Positions 1-9,455 of a stretch of 21,779 nucleotides of DNA are shown here, piece by piece (the stretch's first letter is position 1; every line of letters starts with the position of its first letter). The DNA is taken from the NCBI RefSeq assembly GCF_000485595.1, contig NW_014577605.1, positions 153,947-175,725 of the forward strand. Direction: 5' to 3'. This DNA comes from Priapulus caudatus (lineage: Eukaryota > Priapulida > Priapulimorpha > Priapulimorphida > Priapulidae). The position numbers and the translations under genes are program-made. The notes below the pieces were generated by a model. It was not told where the DNA came from. It saw only the letters and a program-made list of their open reading frames with translations, and ran no database searches.

Positions 1-169
1 CGTTATATCTCATTCCTGCCTGGCCATGTTTACTCCCTACCCTCCCTATCTCTCCCTTACCTGCCTGCCTCTCCCTGCCTAGCTATCTCTCCTGCACTGC
101 TGTCTCCCTACCTCCCTATCTCTCCCTGCCTGCCTGTCTCTCTACTTTTTTGCTTATCTGGCTGCCTGT
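1..169. repeat. CTCCCTACCTGCC-type minisatellite (tail of copy A)
   Basis: Irregular units of CTCCCTACC, TATCTCTCC and TGCCTGCC run from the left edge to the core of copy A. The reverse complement of the same family follows copy B at 16156-16315 and stands alone at 7857-8220, so this tract is part of the element or a preferred neighbour of it. Confidence 0.85.
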
Positions 170-1065
170 CTTCATGCTCTGTGTCTGTCCGCCCCGTGGT
201 TTGACTGAAACACTTGGCAGGCGTTATCGATGTCAAAGAAATTGCTAATCAGAGAATGTCGCTCACTTGATCTTTTCAGAACATGATCTTCTCGCTTACT
301 TGAAATGCGCGGTTGGAAAGTCACCGTTAGAGAAATTCTGCGCAAGTTACGATACTGAGATCTGAGATGGCGGACGTTTTTCCGCACTAATATCGCGCCG
401 AACAAAGTACGTGCGTTTACGGCTGTAATGTAGCGTTTTTAGTCACATTGGACATCGCTAGTATGAGCTATTGCCATGGGGCGATTGTCCGTCGTACGCG
501 GTCCGTCTTTGTCCGTCAACATTTGGGCTACTGTTAACGATAACTTTGATAACGTTTGACCCACATGTTTTCAGATTATGCATACAGATTGTTACTCCTA
601 TGCGCGAGAGATGCTGAAGCGTCCTATTTTGAAGCACATTCAGTTGACCCTTACTTTCGAGCACGCACTTTTCGGCAAAACTGGAAAATGGATCATAAGT
701 CAGTTCAGGGTTGAACGGGATTTTGCTCATTTTTGGTATGGTGATTATGAATAAGAGACATGGCCCCAAAACATCATACGAGCGTCGTTATTGTAATATT
801 TTTTTAATTAGCCGTAGATTTTGGCAATTCACTGTCTGCACTTCCAGTCGTCTGCCGTTACGTCCCGTCAACGAGTAACTCAAGAACGTTTGCCCAAATG
901 TTTCAAATATTACAGAGCCATACAGTTGTATACTCTTATGGAAGAGAATATGAACAGTCGCTATTTTGGCAGCGCTGCAGTTGACCTACTTTCGCGAGCC
1001 ACGGCCCACCCAACTTTTTGGCAAAAATTGAAATGGCCATATCTAGATTCATTCCATTTGTTAAA
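170..1065 (-). repeat. Composite dispersed element, copy A (core)
   Basis: This segment is the reverse complement of 15491-16158 over its whole length. Shared anchors include TTATCGATGTC, GCGGACGTTTTTCCGC, GCCGAACAAAGTACGT, CTATTGCCATGGGGCG and GGCCCCAAAACATCATACG. The core has an internal direct repeat: the block AACGTTTGACCCACATGTTT near 551 returns in diverged form at 885, and the stretch after 590 is partly repeated from 928 to 1040. No protein domain was recognised, and the open frames do not resemble transposase or reverse transcriptase, so it is a non-autonomous interspersed repeat of unknown class. It is flanked by different simple repeats at its two ends. Many single-base insertions relative to copy B are seen. 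Confidence 0.85.
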
Positions 1066-1067
1066 TT

Positions 1068-1455
1068 TCACCTACCTACTACCCTACCTTAACCTACCTA
1101 CCTACCTACCTACTACCCTACTACCTACCTACCTACCTACCTACCTACCATACCTACCTACTACCTACTACCTTAACTCAGCCTACCTACTACTACCTAA
1201 TACCTACCTACCTCCTACTACCTACCTACCTTCCCTACCTTACCTACCTACTACCCTACCTACCTACCTATACCTACCTACCCTACCTTAAACTACCTAC
1301 CCTACCTACCTACGACCTACCCTACCTACTCTACCTTCCTACCTACCCTACCTAAGCCCTACTCCTACCTTACCTACCTACCTACCTATCTACCTACCTA
1401 CTACTACCTACCATATACCTACCTACCTACTTACCCTACCTAATCATACCTACGT
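1068..1455. repeat. (CTAC)n tetranucleotide tract
   Basis: About 390 bases of CTAC with frequent slips (CTACTAC, CCCTAC, CTTAC). It occupies the same end of copy A as the GATA tract occupies in copy B. The Tyr/Leu/Pro-rich frame across it is a repeat translation. Confidence 0.95.
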
Positions 1456-1830
1456 GTAATAATGTGTCTTTAGATCCTCGCTTACAGTATAATATTGTAC
1501 TGAATATTTGTATTGCTTTTATATTGCACGCATAATCAAAACCAAAAGAGCGATGCAATTAGCGCCGTAGCGCCATTTTCTCGCCAGATTTCAGACATTC
1601 TTAGAATTCTGAATTCTGAAAATTTATTTAGCATTCAAACGAACCTTGAAACAAAGCAGTGACATTTCTGCTTTAGTAGAAAACGAGGGATAAGGACATT
1701 GATCACATTTCGGTCCGTCAACATGAAACACCTTACCAAATTTTAAATATCATCTCCCTTTTCTATCACACCCAAGGTGAGCTATATTAAGAATCCTACT
1801 GATGAGTACAAGGTAATGCGAGCAGATGCT
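1456..1830. other. AT-rich sequence, nothing recognised
   Basis: Non-repetitive, AT-rich and stop-rich in all frames. No RNA gene, promoter or coding signal was seen. Confidence 0.5.
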
Positions 1831-1834
1831 ACTT

Positions 1835-2060
1835 CTATAGTACCTATAAAACCTGTGTTATCTAGGGCCTATAGCACATGTATTTCCTATGCCACATGAT
1901 ATTATCAGGAGTGAATAATAATAGATAATCCTGATATTATCCGTAGCACTTATAATTATTATCAATAGCATCTATAGCACCTGTAATACCTATACCACCT
2001 ATATTAGCTATAGCACCTGTAATACCTATAACACCTATATTAGCTATATAGCACCTGTAT
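1835..2060. repeat. 36-bp minisatellite with degenerate flanking units
   Basis: From 1975 to 2058 a 36-base unit (CTGTAATACCTATA, then ACCTATATTAGCTATAGCAC) occurs just over twice with few changes. Degenerate units (CCTATAGCAC, CCGTAGCAC) extend left to about 1835. An inverted repeat is embedded: GATATTATCAGGA at 1898-1910 pairs with TCCTGATATTATC at 1929-1941, one mismatch over 13 bases. Confidence 0.75.
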
Positions 2061-2262
2061 GCGAACATTTCAGGTAATTACGCGGTATTTAGCCAGCCTA
2101 TGCGCTGCAAATCGCGTCCCCGCCACTATTGACTGATCGCACAGCATAAAAACTCCGTCGCCGCCTCATTTCCTGTCAGTGTGATCGACTAATTGCATCC
2201 TCCCGCGGGTTAGTTACTGATGACGCCCCCGTCTGCTCGTGCGGTGGTGCGCGCCTGTGCAT
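2061..2262. other. Unique GC-balanced spacer
   Basis: About 200 bases between the minisatellite and the TG tract with no recognised feature. Confidence 0.4.
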
Positions 2263-2270
2263 GCATGCGG

Positions 2271-2304
<34 letters not shown>

Positions 2305-2374
2305 GTGGTGTGTGTGGTGTGTGCGTGCGTTGCGCTGCGTGCGTGCGTGCGTGCGTGTGTGGTTGTTGTGTGTG
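2263..2374. repeat. (TG)n / (TGCG)n tract
   Basis: A perfect TG run at about 2274-2302 is followed by interrupted TGTGG and CGTG units. Alternating purine-pyrimidine sequence of this type can adopt Z-form DNA. Confidence 0.92.
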
Positions 2375-3009
2375 TCGCCTCCTCTTGGCTGGATCACCGT
2401 CACGTGACACACGCTGGGAAGTTCTGCGGCATGCGCGCCCACCTAGGAAGCAAGAACAGCTAATCATTCCAAACACCTGCGATCCGATGCTGGCTGCCTG
2501 TATCGATATGAAACAATTATACAAGAATGTAATTATTATTATATTATTAATATGATGAAACGTAAATAATTAAATTGTATATTAAACCCTATACTATTGA
2601 GGATACATGAGTGTATGCTACGACTCGTAACTGGATAGCGCGCCGCTATAGACCTATTGATGAAAGGATAAACGCATAATAAAATATAAATAATTAATTT
2701 TTATATTATAATCTATATAGTTTTATATTACAGCTGCATAAAGCGATACTGTAGCCCAACTGGTTATGATTAAAAGACGAACGCGCGCATGTTTCGTGAA
2801 GTTCGTTAAGTAGGTACATGAAAAACGCAGAAGGGACAGAGAGAGACGGAGAGTGGCGTGGTGTTACTACGGGAAACCGCTGACGCCTGTTTGAATGTCA
2901 ACGGGGGGGGGTTCGGCGGCAGGCGGCGACATGCTCGCTCGTGATTCACCGGCAGCGCCATCAGAAGCTGGAGTGCGCATTACATCAGCGGGCGTGAGGC
3001 AGCGCCGTG
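2375..3009. other. Unique AT-rich stretch, with a weak GC-rich open frame at its right end
   Basis: 2500-2760 is very AT-rich and contains two similar AT blocks (TAAATAATTAA near 2563 and 2687). From 2895 a frame opens with MSTGGGSAAGG and is free of repeats for about 50 codons before it enters the G-rich minisatellite. Its ATG has a poor context (T at -3) and follows an in-frame TGA directly. I see no homology and do not call a gene. Confidence 0.4.
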
Positions 3010-4860
3010 ATAATGAGGTGCTAGCAGGGAGAGTCGTGCGGCGGCGGAGGGGGATAGAGACGAGGGAGAGGGTCTCGTTGCGTTGCGGCGGGGTTAGAGA
3101 GAGAACAGTTGCGTGCGGGTGGGGGTTAGAGAGCGATAGAGAGAGGGTGGTGCGGGCGGTAGAGATGAGAGGGAGGAGTGCGTGCGGGTGGAGGGGGCAG
3201 GTTAGGAGAAAGCGAGAGAGAGGGCGGTGCGTGCGGCGGGAGAGAGAGGAGGGAGCAGAGGTGCGTGCGGGGGGGGAGGGGGATAGGAACGATGGGGGAG
3301 GGGTGCGGTGCGGGGGGATTGAGAAAGAGGGAGAGCTGCATGCGGGGGGTTAGAGAGCGAAGAGGGGGGGTGCGTGCGGGTGGTAGAGAGAGAGGGGAGA
3401 GGTTGCTTCGCTGCGGGGGTTAGAGAGGAGAGAGAGAGAGAGGGGTTGCGTGCGTCGGGGTAGAGAGAGAGAGGGTAGAGTGCGTGCGGGGGAGGGCGGG
3501 TGTAGACGACGAGGGAGAGGGGGGTGCGGGGGGATTAGAGAGAGAGGGAGAGTGCGTGCGGGCGAGGGGGTAGGGAACGAGGAAGAGGGTGTGGCGTGCG
3601 GGCCGGGTAGCAGAGAGAGGGAGAGTGCTGCGGGGGAAGGGGTAGAGAACGATTGGGAGAGGCGGTGCGTGCGGCGAGGTAGAAAGAGAACAGTGGCGTG
3701 GGGCGGAGGGAGGTGTAGAGAACGAGGAGAGGGTGTTGCGTGCGGGGGTAGAGATGAGAGGAGAGATGCCGTGGCGGCGGGAGGGGGGGTAGAGCAGCGA
3801 TGAGAGTAGGGGTGCGTGCGGGGGGTAGAGAGCAGAGGGAGGTGCGTGGCGGGCGGAGGGGGGTAGAGAACGAGGCGAGAGGGGTGCGTGCGCGGGGCGT
3901 AGAAAGGAGCGAGAGTGCATTGCGGGGGAGGGGGGCTTAGAGAACGAGGGAGAGGGGCTGCGTGCGGGGGTAGAGGGAGAAAGTGCGGTGCGGGGGAGGG
4001 CGTGTAGAGGAACGAGAGAGAGGGTGTGCGTGCGGGGGGTAGCAGAGAGAGGGAGAGTGCGCGCGGGTGGGGGTAGAGAGGGCAGAGAGAGGAGAGGGGT
4101 GCGTGCGGGGGGTAGACGAGAGAGGGAGAGTGCCGGCGTCCGGGGTGAGGCGGGGTAGAGAACGAGGGTAGGAGGGGTGGCGTGCGGGGCGTAGAGATGA
4201 GAGGGAGAGTCGCATGCGGGGGAGGGGGTAGAGAACGAGGAGGGAGAGGGGTGCGTTGCGGGGTAGAGAGCAGAAAGTGCGTGCGGGGGGATTGGGGGTG
4301 TAGAGAACGAGGGAGAGGGGTGCGTGCGGGGTAGAGGAGAGAGGAGAGTGCGTGCGGTGGAGGGGCGGTAAGACGAACGAGGTAGGGAGGGGTGCGTGCG
4401 GGGGGTAAAGAGAGAAAGTTGCGTGCGGGGCGGGGGGGTATGAGAGCGCGACTAGAGAGACGGGTGCGTGCGGGGTTTAGATAGAGAGGAAGAGTCAGCG
4501 CGCGGGGGTGAGGGGAAGAGAGAGAGAGAGAGAGAGAGGGGGGCGCGGGGGGGGGGTACTGAGAGCGAGCAGAGAGGGCCTTGTGCGTTGCGGGGGTAGA
4601 CGAGAGAGGAGAGTGCGTTGCCGGCGGGTTAGAGAGCGAGAGAGGCGGGTGCGCGTGCGGGGGGTAGAGAGGAGAGGGAGAGTGCATGCGGGGGGGGGGC
4701 TCGGTTAGAGAGAGGAGAGAGAAGAGGGCTGTGCGTGTGGGGGGGGGTAGAGAGGGAGAGGAGAGAGAGAGAGATGAGAGAGGAGGGGGCGCGGGGAATA
4801 GAGAGAGAAAGACGAGCGAGAGGGGCGCGGAAAGGGGGGGGGGATGTTATGAGAGCGAGA
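3010..4860. repeat. G-rich purine minisatellite, about 35-45 bp unit
   Basis: Nearly 1.9 kb of units of the form GTGCGTGCGGGGG-GTAGAGAGAGAGGGAGA, alternating with GTAGAGAACGAGGGAGAGGG. The top strand is almost free of C and T outside the TGCGTGC block. G runs of 4-9 recur, giving dense G-quadruplex potential. Unit length is ragged, which fits slippage, poor consensus sequence, or both. The Ser/Pro/Leu-rich minus-strand and Arg/Gly/Glu-rich plus-strand frames across it are artefacts. Confidence 0.92.
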
Positions 4861-5040
4861 GACGAGAGATGGCTGCTCGCGCGCGCGGGCAGGAGAGCAC
4901 CGACGGAGACGAGAGATAGATGTAGAGATAAAAGACGAGACAGAGACAGGCACAGAGAGAGAAAGGGGAAGAGTGAGAAACGGCAAGAAAGAGAGAGAAG
5001 ATCGAGGGAAAGACAGTGACGCGCAGAGAGAGACACACAG
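4861..5040. repeat. Purine-rich degenerate GA tract
   Basis: Degenerate GAGA sequence with islands such as GCGCGCGCGGGC. It is a transition from the G-rich minisatellite into the CAGA tract. Confidence 0.6.
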
Positions 5041-5069
5041 GCCAGACAGACGGACGGACTGCGCGACAG

Positions 5070-5105
<36 letters not shown>

Positions 5106-5106
5106 G
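5041..5106. repeat. (ACAG)n tetranucleotide tract
   Basis: Near-perfect GACAGACAGACA from about 5075 to 5105, preceded by degenerate GACGGAC units. Confidence 0.9.
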
Positions 5107-5296
5107 GACACACACACACACACACAACACACCACACCACACACACGCATACACACACACTACACACACGACCACACACACACCACACACACACACACAC
5201 ACACCACACACGCACACACGCACACACGCACGCACACCACGCGCACACACCGGCACACACACCACACAACAGCATACACACACACACACAACACAC

Positions 5297-5328
<32 letters not shown>

Positions 5329-5331
5329 AGA
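5107..5331. repeat. (CA)n tract with CACCACA interruptions
   Basis: About 225 bases of CA repeat with scattered ACCAC, CGCA and AACAC interruptions. Cys/Val and Thr/His frames here are repeat translations. Confidence 0.95.
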
Positions 5332-5870
5332 CTTAGCGAGAGAGCAGGGGGGTAGACAGCAATAAACGTGGCGGAAGATAACCACGGTATTGTCGCGTAC
5401 GGTTGGATGGGACGATCAATCAGGCATCATTCTCACTACTAGGCCACGCGAGGGGTGGCGGTGATGTGGCGGCCGTAAGAGACGCGTGTAATTGCTTGTC
5501 CGTCTTCATCCTCCGTTCGTTGCCGATGGAGGCTCGGCGTCGGTTCGTGCATGCACACAAAGCTATAGCGAGAGTAGCGAGCTAGCATCGACTTAACTGC
5601 AGCCCTGGCGCGGATCACTACTATCCCCACCCCCCCTCGTAAAATAAATCACTCTGTAGTCGTGTTACACGAAATTGCAACCCGTGTGAGTACACCGAAC
5701 GCGGTACATTAACAAATGTACAAATGAACAAAACGCGCTGTTTTCTCCGAGCTTATTACGGCGTCCGACACGTCCGAATCTTTTACATGTCTGAAAATTT
5801 TATCGCACGTTTGATTTCCGCTGGTGCGTTGTCCGTAAATTGCTCATTCAGTATGATAATAAGCGAGTAA
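5332..5870. other. Unique sequence, no feature recognised
   Basis: Non-repetitive sequence, GC-rich around 5440-5610 and AT-rich after 5640. A 60-codon frame at 5403-5585 is not recognised and has no splice or context support. Confidence 0.4.
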
Positions 5871-5954
5871 CCAATCAGCTTTAGATGATCATAACGACGG
5901 CTAACAAAAATACGCACTGTCGCCATTGTGTGTTATTGAGACACTTCTGATTGG
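5871..5954. promoter_or_regulatory. Pair of inverted CCAATCAG (NF-Y type) boxes
   Basis: CCAATCAG at 5871-5878 and its reverse complement CTGATTGG at 5947-5954 are both full matches to the NF-Y core, 68 bases apart. Chance matches are common, but two perfect eight-base copies followed by the YY1 and RFX motifs within 330 bases make a promoter or enhancer worth considering. They could also be ends of a degenerate repeat, although the flanks do not extend the inverted match. Confidence 0.3.
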
Positions 5955-6304
5955 ATTGCACGTTACAATCAAGTTGTACCGTGATGGACTAAATGATTAA
6001 TTGATGCGTCAACTAATTTTCATCATACAATATGTTTCTTCGGATATAAATTCATAGGAAAACAAAGATTTTTCCACTGATATTCAGATATTGCCAGTTT
6101 TGTGTTGAGCAAACAACTGTGCTTCTAACGTTTCTTTACGTTAATGTGCTGAGAAATCGAGGGCGACTCTGAAAAATGGCGGGAGGCTGTGTCGTTGCCA
6201 TGGAAATAAAAAGAGCAGCATATTATGTTGACGTAATAAGCAGGATAGCGGGAGTTTGTCATCATATGAAGACTTCACCTTCCTACAGCAGCGGACTATC
6301 GGTC
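5955..6304. other. Unique spacer containing the YY1/RFX motifs
   Basis: AT-rich up to about 6140 and mixed afterwards. Apart from the motifs at 6173-6207 I see no gene, RNA or repeat. Confidence 0.4.
6173..6207 (+). promoter_or_regulatory. YY1-like motif plus near-perfect RFX X-box
   Basis: AAAATGGCGG at 6173-6182 fits the YY1 consensus. GTTGCCATGGAAAT at 6194-6207 fits the palindromic RFX X-box GTTNCCATGGNAAC except for the last base. The YY1 core also holds an ATG with A at -3 and G at +4, opening MAGGCVVAMEIKRAAYYV; that frame runs into the CA tract at 6305, so a short first exon is possible but unsupported. Confidence 0.35.
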
Positions 6305-6537
6305 TACACACACGCACGCACGCACACTGACACGCACACACGCACGCACACACGCACACACGCACACACGCGCGCGACGCATACACGCACACGCTCAAAC
6401 ACACGTGCATGCACTTTAAAAGCGCACGCGCAGCGCAGCAGCGCGGCACGCGGCACACGCACGCGCGCACACGCACGACGCACACGACACCTACGCACAC
6501 GCACACGCAACCACGCCACACACACACAACACACACA
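6305..6537. repeat. (CA)n/(CGCA)n tract, interrupted
   Basis: CACACGCACG-type repeat with a more complex GC-rich stretch at 6410-6460 (CGCGCAGCGCAGCAGCGC). Confidence 0.9.
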
Positions 6538-7259
6538 AGAAAGGAGAGAGAGATAAGACTGATGGGAGAGAGAGAGGGCGAGAGGAGCGAGAGAGAAGAG
6601 ATGAGAGGACGAGGGGCAGAGAACGAGAGTGTAGGGAGAAGCCGAGAGAGGAGACAAAGGAGAAGGAAGTACGAGAGAGGAGAGACGAGAGAGGGATGGA
6701 AGAGAGAGGAACGGAGAGAGGGGAGAGAGAAGAAAGATCAAAGAGAGGAGAGGAGAGAGAGACGAGGAGGAGGAAGGAGCAACGAGAGAAAGACAAGAAA
6801 GACGGGAGAGAGAGAAAGAAGAGAGCGAGAGAAACAGAGAGAGATGATGAGATGAGAGAGGAGGAGGAGAGAGAGAGAGAGAGAGATACGGCTCGAGAGA
6901 AAAGAAGAAACGAGAAGGAGAAACAGAACAGAGCTGGAAGTAGAGAGGAGGGAAAAGAGAGAGGAGGAGAGAGAGAGAGAAGAGATGATAAGAGAAGAGA
7001 GAGAGAGAGGAGGAGGAGACGAACGAGGAGATAGAGAAAGAGGAGAGAGATGAGAGAGAGGAGAGAGAGGCGGGATACGAGAGAGAGAGAAGAAAGGAGA
7101 GGAGGTGAGAGAGAGCAGAAGAGAGGCAGAGAGAGAGAGAGGAGGATGAGAGAGAAACAGAGGAGAGTAGAGAGAGAAGAGAGAAGGGATGAGAAGAGCC
7201 GAGAGAGAGACCGAGCGGCACGAGAGCAGAGAGGAGAGATGAGAGAGAGAGAGAGTAGG
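6538..7259. repeat. (GA)n-rich purine tract, about 720 bp
   Basis: Almost pure purine on the top strand: GAGA with frequent GAGG and GAAA variants and occasional C or T. Suited to triplex (H-DNA) formation. Ser/Leu and Arg/Glu frames are repeat translations. Confidence 0.95.
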
Positions 7260-7856
7260 TCGCGTTACGCGCTCGTGACACGCCCAGTAATTGCGGTGCA
7301 GCACACCACGGCCGTCGGACTCGCTGTCACTGTCAACACCGAGTAGCAGGCATGTTGCAGCAGCGGACCACCATCAGAACTCAATCCAATCGAGACACTT
7401 TCTGCTAATTACAGTTCGCGGTGTAACACCGCCAGAGTGTACAGAGCGCGGGGGGAGGGGAGAGAACGAGCGTGACGAGAACCCTGGCGAGCGATAATGC
7501 ATTATCGATCTATTTTTTAGTTATAGTCAATATACCTTTCCACGCCGAGGCCTGTGCCTGATCGTTAGTGTTTGATAGCAGAGAACACGAGCGTGACGGC
7601 GGTGTTGGGTGGTAAGCAAGGATTTAGGGATACTCGTACCATAGCTAGCTCGCAGTGTGTATCTGCGCAATTCATATACCACAGATAGGCTCATACAGAC
7701 AGTTAGTCGGAGCAGACAGTAGTTCGATGTACCTAGTTGTACGCGCCAATATCGCAGACACACAGTACGCCGTTAATATCCCAAGGATGTTAATAAGATG
7801 GGCACATTTGTCATTATTAAACCCTGATATACGAGGCTAGCACAATACCAGCTCAC
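7260..7856. other. Unique sequence, nothing recognised
   Basis: About 600 bases of ordinary composition with short frames that match nothing I know. No tRNA-like fold, splice pair or promoter cluster is evident. Confidence 0.4.
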
Positions 7857-8220
7857 ATGGAAGAGATAGGCAGGCAGAGAGAGGCAGGCAGGTAGGGAGA
7901 GATAGGGAGTTAGGGAGAGACAGACAGGTAGGGAGAGACAAACATGAGGGAGAGATAGGGAGGTAGGGAGAGATAAACAGGCAGGGGGAGACAGGCAGGT
8001 AGGGAGAGATAGGGAGGTAGGGAAAGACAGGCAGGCAAGGAGAGATAGGGAGGTAGGGACAGATAAGGAGGTAGGGAGAGACAGGCAGGCATGCGCGTAG
8101 ACGGACAGACAAGCATGCTGACGGTAGGTAGGTAAGTAGGCAGGCAGGCAGGCAGGTAGACAGCCAGACAAGCATGCTGACAGGTAGGTATAGGTAGGCA
8201 GGCAAGCAGGAAGTCAGGCA
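7857..8220. repeat. GGTAGGGAGAGA / GGCAGGCA minisatellite, solo copy
   Basis: Units of GGTAGGGAGAGATAGGGA alternate with ACAGGCAGGCAGG. This is the same family as the tail of the dispersed element, in the copy B orientation, but without the core. At 8108-8182 it changes to TAGG/CAGG tetranucleotides bracketed by two copies of AGACAAGCATGCTGAC. Confidence 0.9.
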
Positions 8221-8520
8221 GCGTGCACTGCCGTACAAACATAATTATGCTATCAGCATATCTCGAATTACGGTGACGAATTAGCAGACGTAACCGTAGA
8301 CGACGCGCGTGTACAGACCACTCTCATCAATGCATGCACGCCGAGTGCCGCTGCTGCCAGGTATCGCCGGCGGCATCTTATAGACCCTTGTGCGAAGACG
8401 AAGCCTGGACAGCCTCTACGGGGCACAGCTTTACTGAGTTTCCCCACGCGTGGATTTAGCTTGCTGGTTGGTCATCGTATAGACCATTGTTGTGATGAGC
8501 TTCCGTATAACGAATCTATC
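8221..8520. other. Unique GC-balanced sequence
   Basis: Three hundred bases without repeats. Two loosely similar blocks (TATAGACCCTTGTG near 8380 and TATAGACCATTGTTG near 8478) suggest an old duplication. No gene recognised. Confidence 0.35.
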
Positions 8521-8524
8521 TATT

Positions 8525-8565
8525 ACTCTCTCTCTCTCGCTGTCTCGTTCTCTCGTTCTCTCTTT

Positions 8566-8607
<42 letters not shown>

Positions 8608-8608
8608 A
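8525..8608. repeat. (CT)n, (AT)n and (TG)n compound tract
   Basis: A degenerate CT tract, then a perfect TA run at about 8570-8597, then a short TG run. Confidence 0.9.
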
Positions 8609-8687
8609 GTGCGTGTGGCAGGGGCAGGGTGCGCCGGGTAGCGATTTTAATTAATGCCCCGCAAATAGCCTATATATATTATATACT

Positions 8688-8689
<2 letters not shown>

Positions 8690-8718
<29 letters not shown>
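8690..8718. repeat. (AT)n tract
   Basis: Uninterrupted TA dinucleotides, preceded by a shorter imperfect TATATATTATATAC block. Confidence 0.95.
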
Positions 8719-8719
<1 letters not shown>

Positions 8720-8721
<2 letters not shown>

Positions 8722-8887
8722 GAGATATATTGGGCCACTGGTTGAAGCTGCAGCCATGTGGCTGTTAAACCCGCGGAGGTTGACGGCTGTTTATAATGAC
8801 TCCGCACCGCATGTGGATGCTGCCATCCATGCGGCTCGTGTCTCGGCCAATGATGTGAGAAAAGCGAAGGGTTTGTATACATATAAA
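8720..8887 (+). CDS. Short coding-like ORF between AT tracts (unrecognised)
   Basis: This short frame is bounded by TAG at 8717-8719 and ends at TAA 8885-8887. From the ATG at 8756 it encodes 43 residues (MWLLNPRRLTAVYNDSAPHV at the start) of ordinary amino-acid variety, unlike the repeat translations around it. The ATG follows GCTGCAGCC, which could be an acceptor (CAG|CC) though without a good pyrimidine tract; GAT|GTGAGA near 8850 could be a donor. It may be an isolated exon, an exonised fragment or a retrocopy piece. I do not recognise the protein. Confidence 0.2.
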
Positions 8888-8920
8888 TAAATAAATAAAT
8901 AAATATATATATATATATAG
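8883..8920. repeat. (AAAT)n then (AT)n tract
   Basis: TAAATAAATAAATAAATAAA runs into TATATATATATATATAG. Confidence 0.92.
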
Positions 8921-9294
8921 GATGCGTGTGGTGTGTTATGTGTGTGGTGGGGGGTCTGTCTGGTCTGGTGGGGTGTGTGTGCGTGCGTCCGCGCGTGGGG
9001 TGTGCGTTGCGTGCGCGTGTGTCGTGTGTGTATGTAAATGTAATGGCGCCGTGTGCGTGGTGCCGAGTGCGTGTGTGTATGTATGTATTGTGTGCGTGGC
9101 GCGCAGGCCAGGCGCGTGTGCGTGTGTGTGTTGTGTGGTGTGTGTGTGTGTGTGTGTGTGTGTGTTGTGTGTGGTGTGTATGTGTGTGTGTGTGTGGTGT
9201 GTGTGTGTGTGCGCGTGTGTGTGTGTGGGTGTGTGTGTGTGTGTGTGGTGTGTGGGTGTGTGTGTGTGTTGTCGTGTGTGGTGTGTGTGTAAAT
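8921..9294. repeat. (TG)n tract with GTGCG and GTGG variants
   Basis: About 370 bases of TG repeat. It starts degenerate (GCGTGCGTCCGCGCG) and becomes nearly pure after 9130. It is the left arm of an inverted pair with the CA tract at 9456-9886. Confidence 0.95.
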
Positions 9295-9455
9295 TAGGCA
9301 GTGAATCCCGGTGCCTATGCACATCACACGGAACTTAATAGGTGTGATCGTTGAATGAAGTTAGCCTCTGAGAGAACCATGAAGTGTCAGCTCGTCGTTA
9401 GAGCAGCGGGTACAGGTTAGTTGAGAATCTCCCACAGCGGCTTCTGCAATAACAC
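9295..9455. other. Unique spacer between inverted TG and CA tracts
   Basis: About 160 bases of ordinary sequence that would form the loop if the two tracts paired. A tRNA was considered and not found. Confidence 0.5.

Noticed and set aside
2895-3050. MSTGGGSAAGG-start frame
   Set aside because: Weak start context, a G homopolymer at the start, and it runs straight into the minisatellite.
3350-4687. Long minus-strand open frame rich in Ser, Pro, Leu, His and Arg (445 codons)
   Set aside because: It is the translation of the G-rich minisatellite; other frames over the same bases are also open, and there is no domain or splice support.
7857-8220. CRISPR-like array
   Set aside because: Repeats are contiguous and degenerate with no unique spacers, in a eukaryotic context.
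9361-9430. tRNA-like stretch (TTAGAGCAGCGGGTACAGG)
   Set aside because: A loose resemblance to an A-box region, but no B-box GGTTCGANTCC and no cloverleaf could be drawn.
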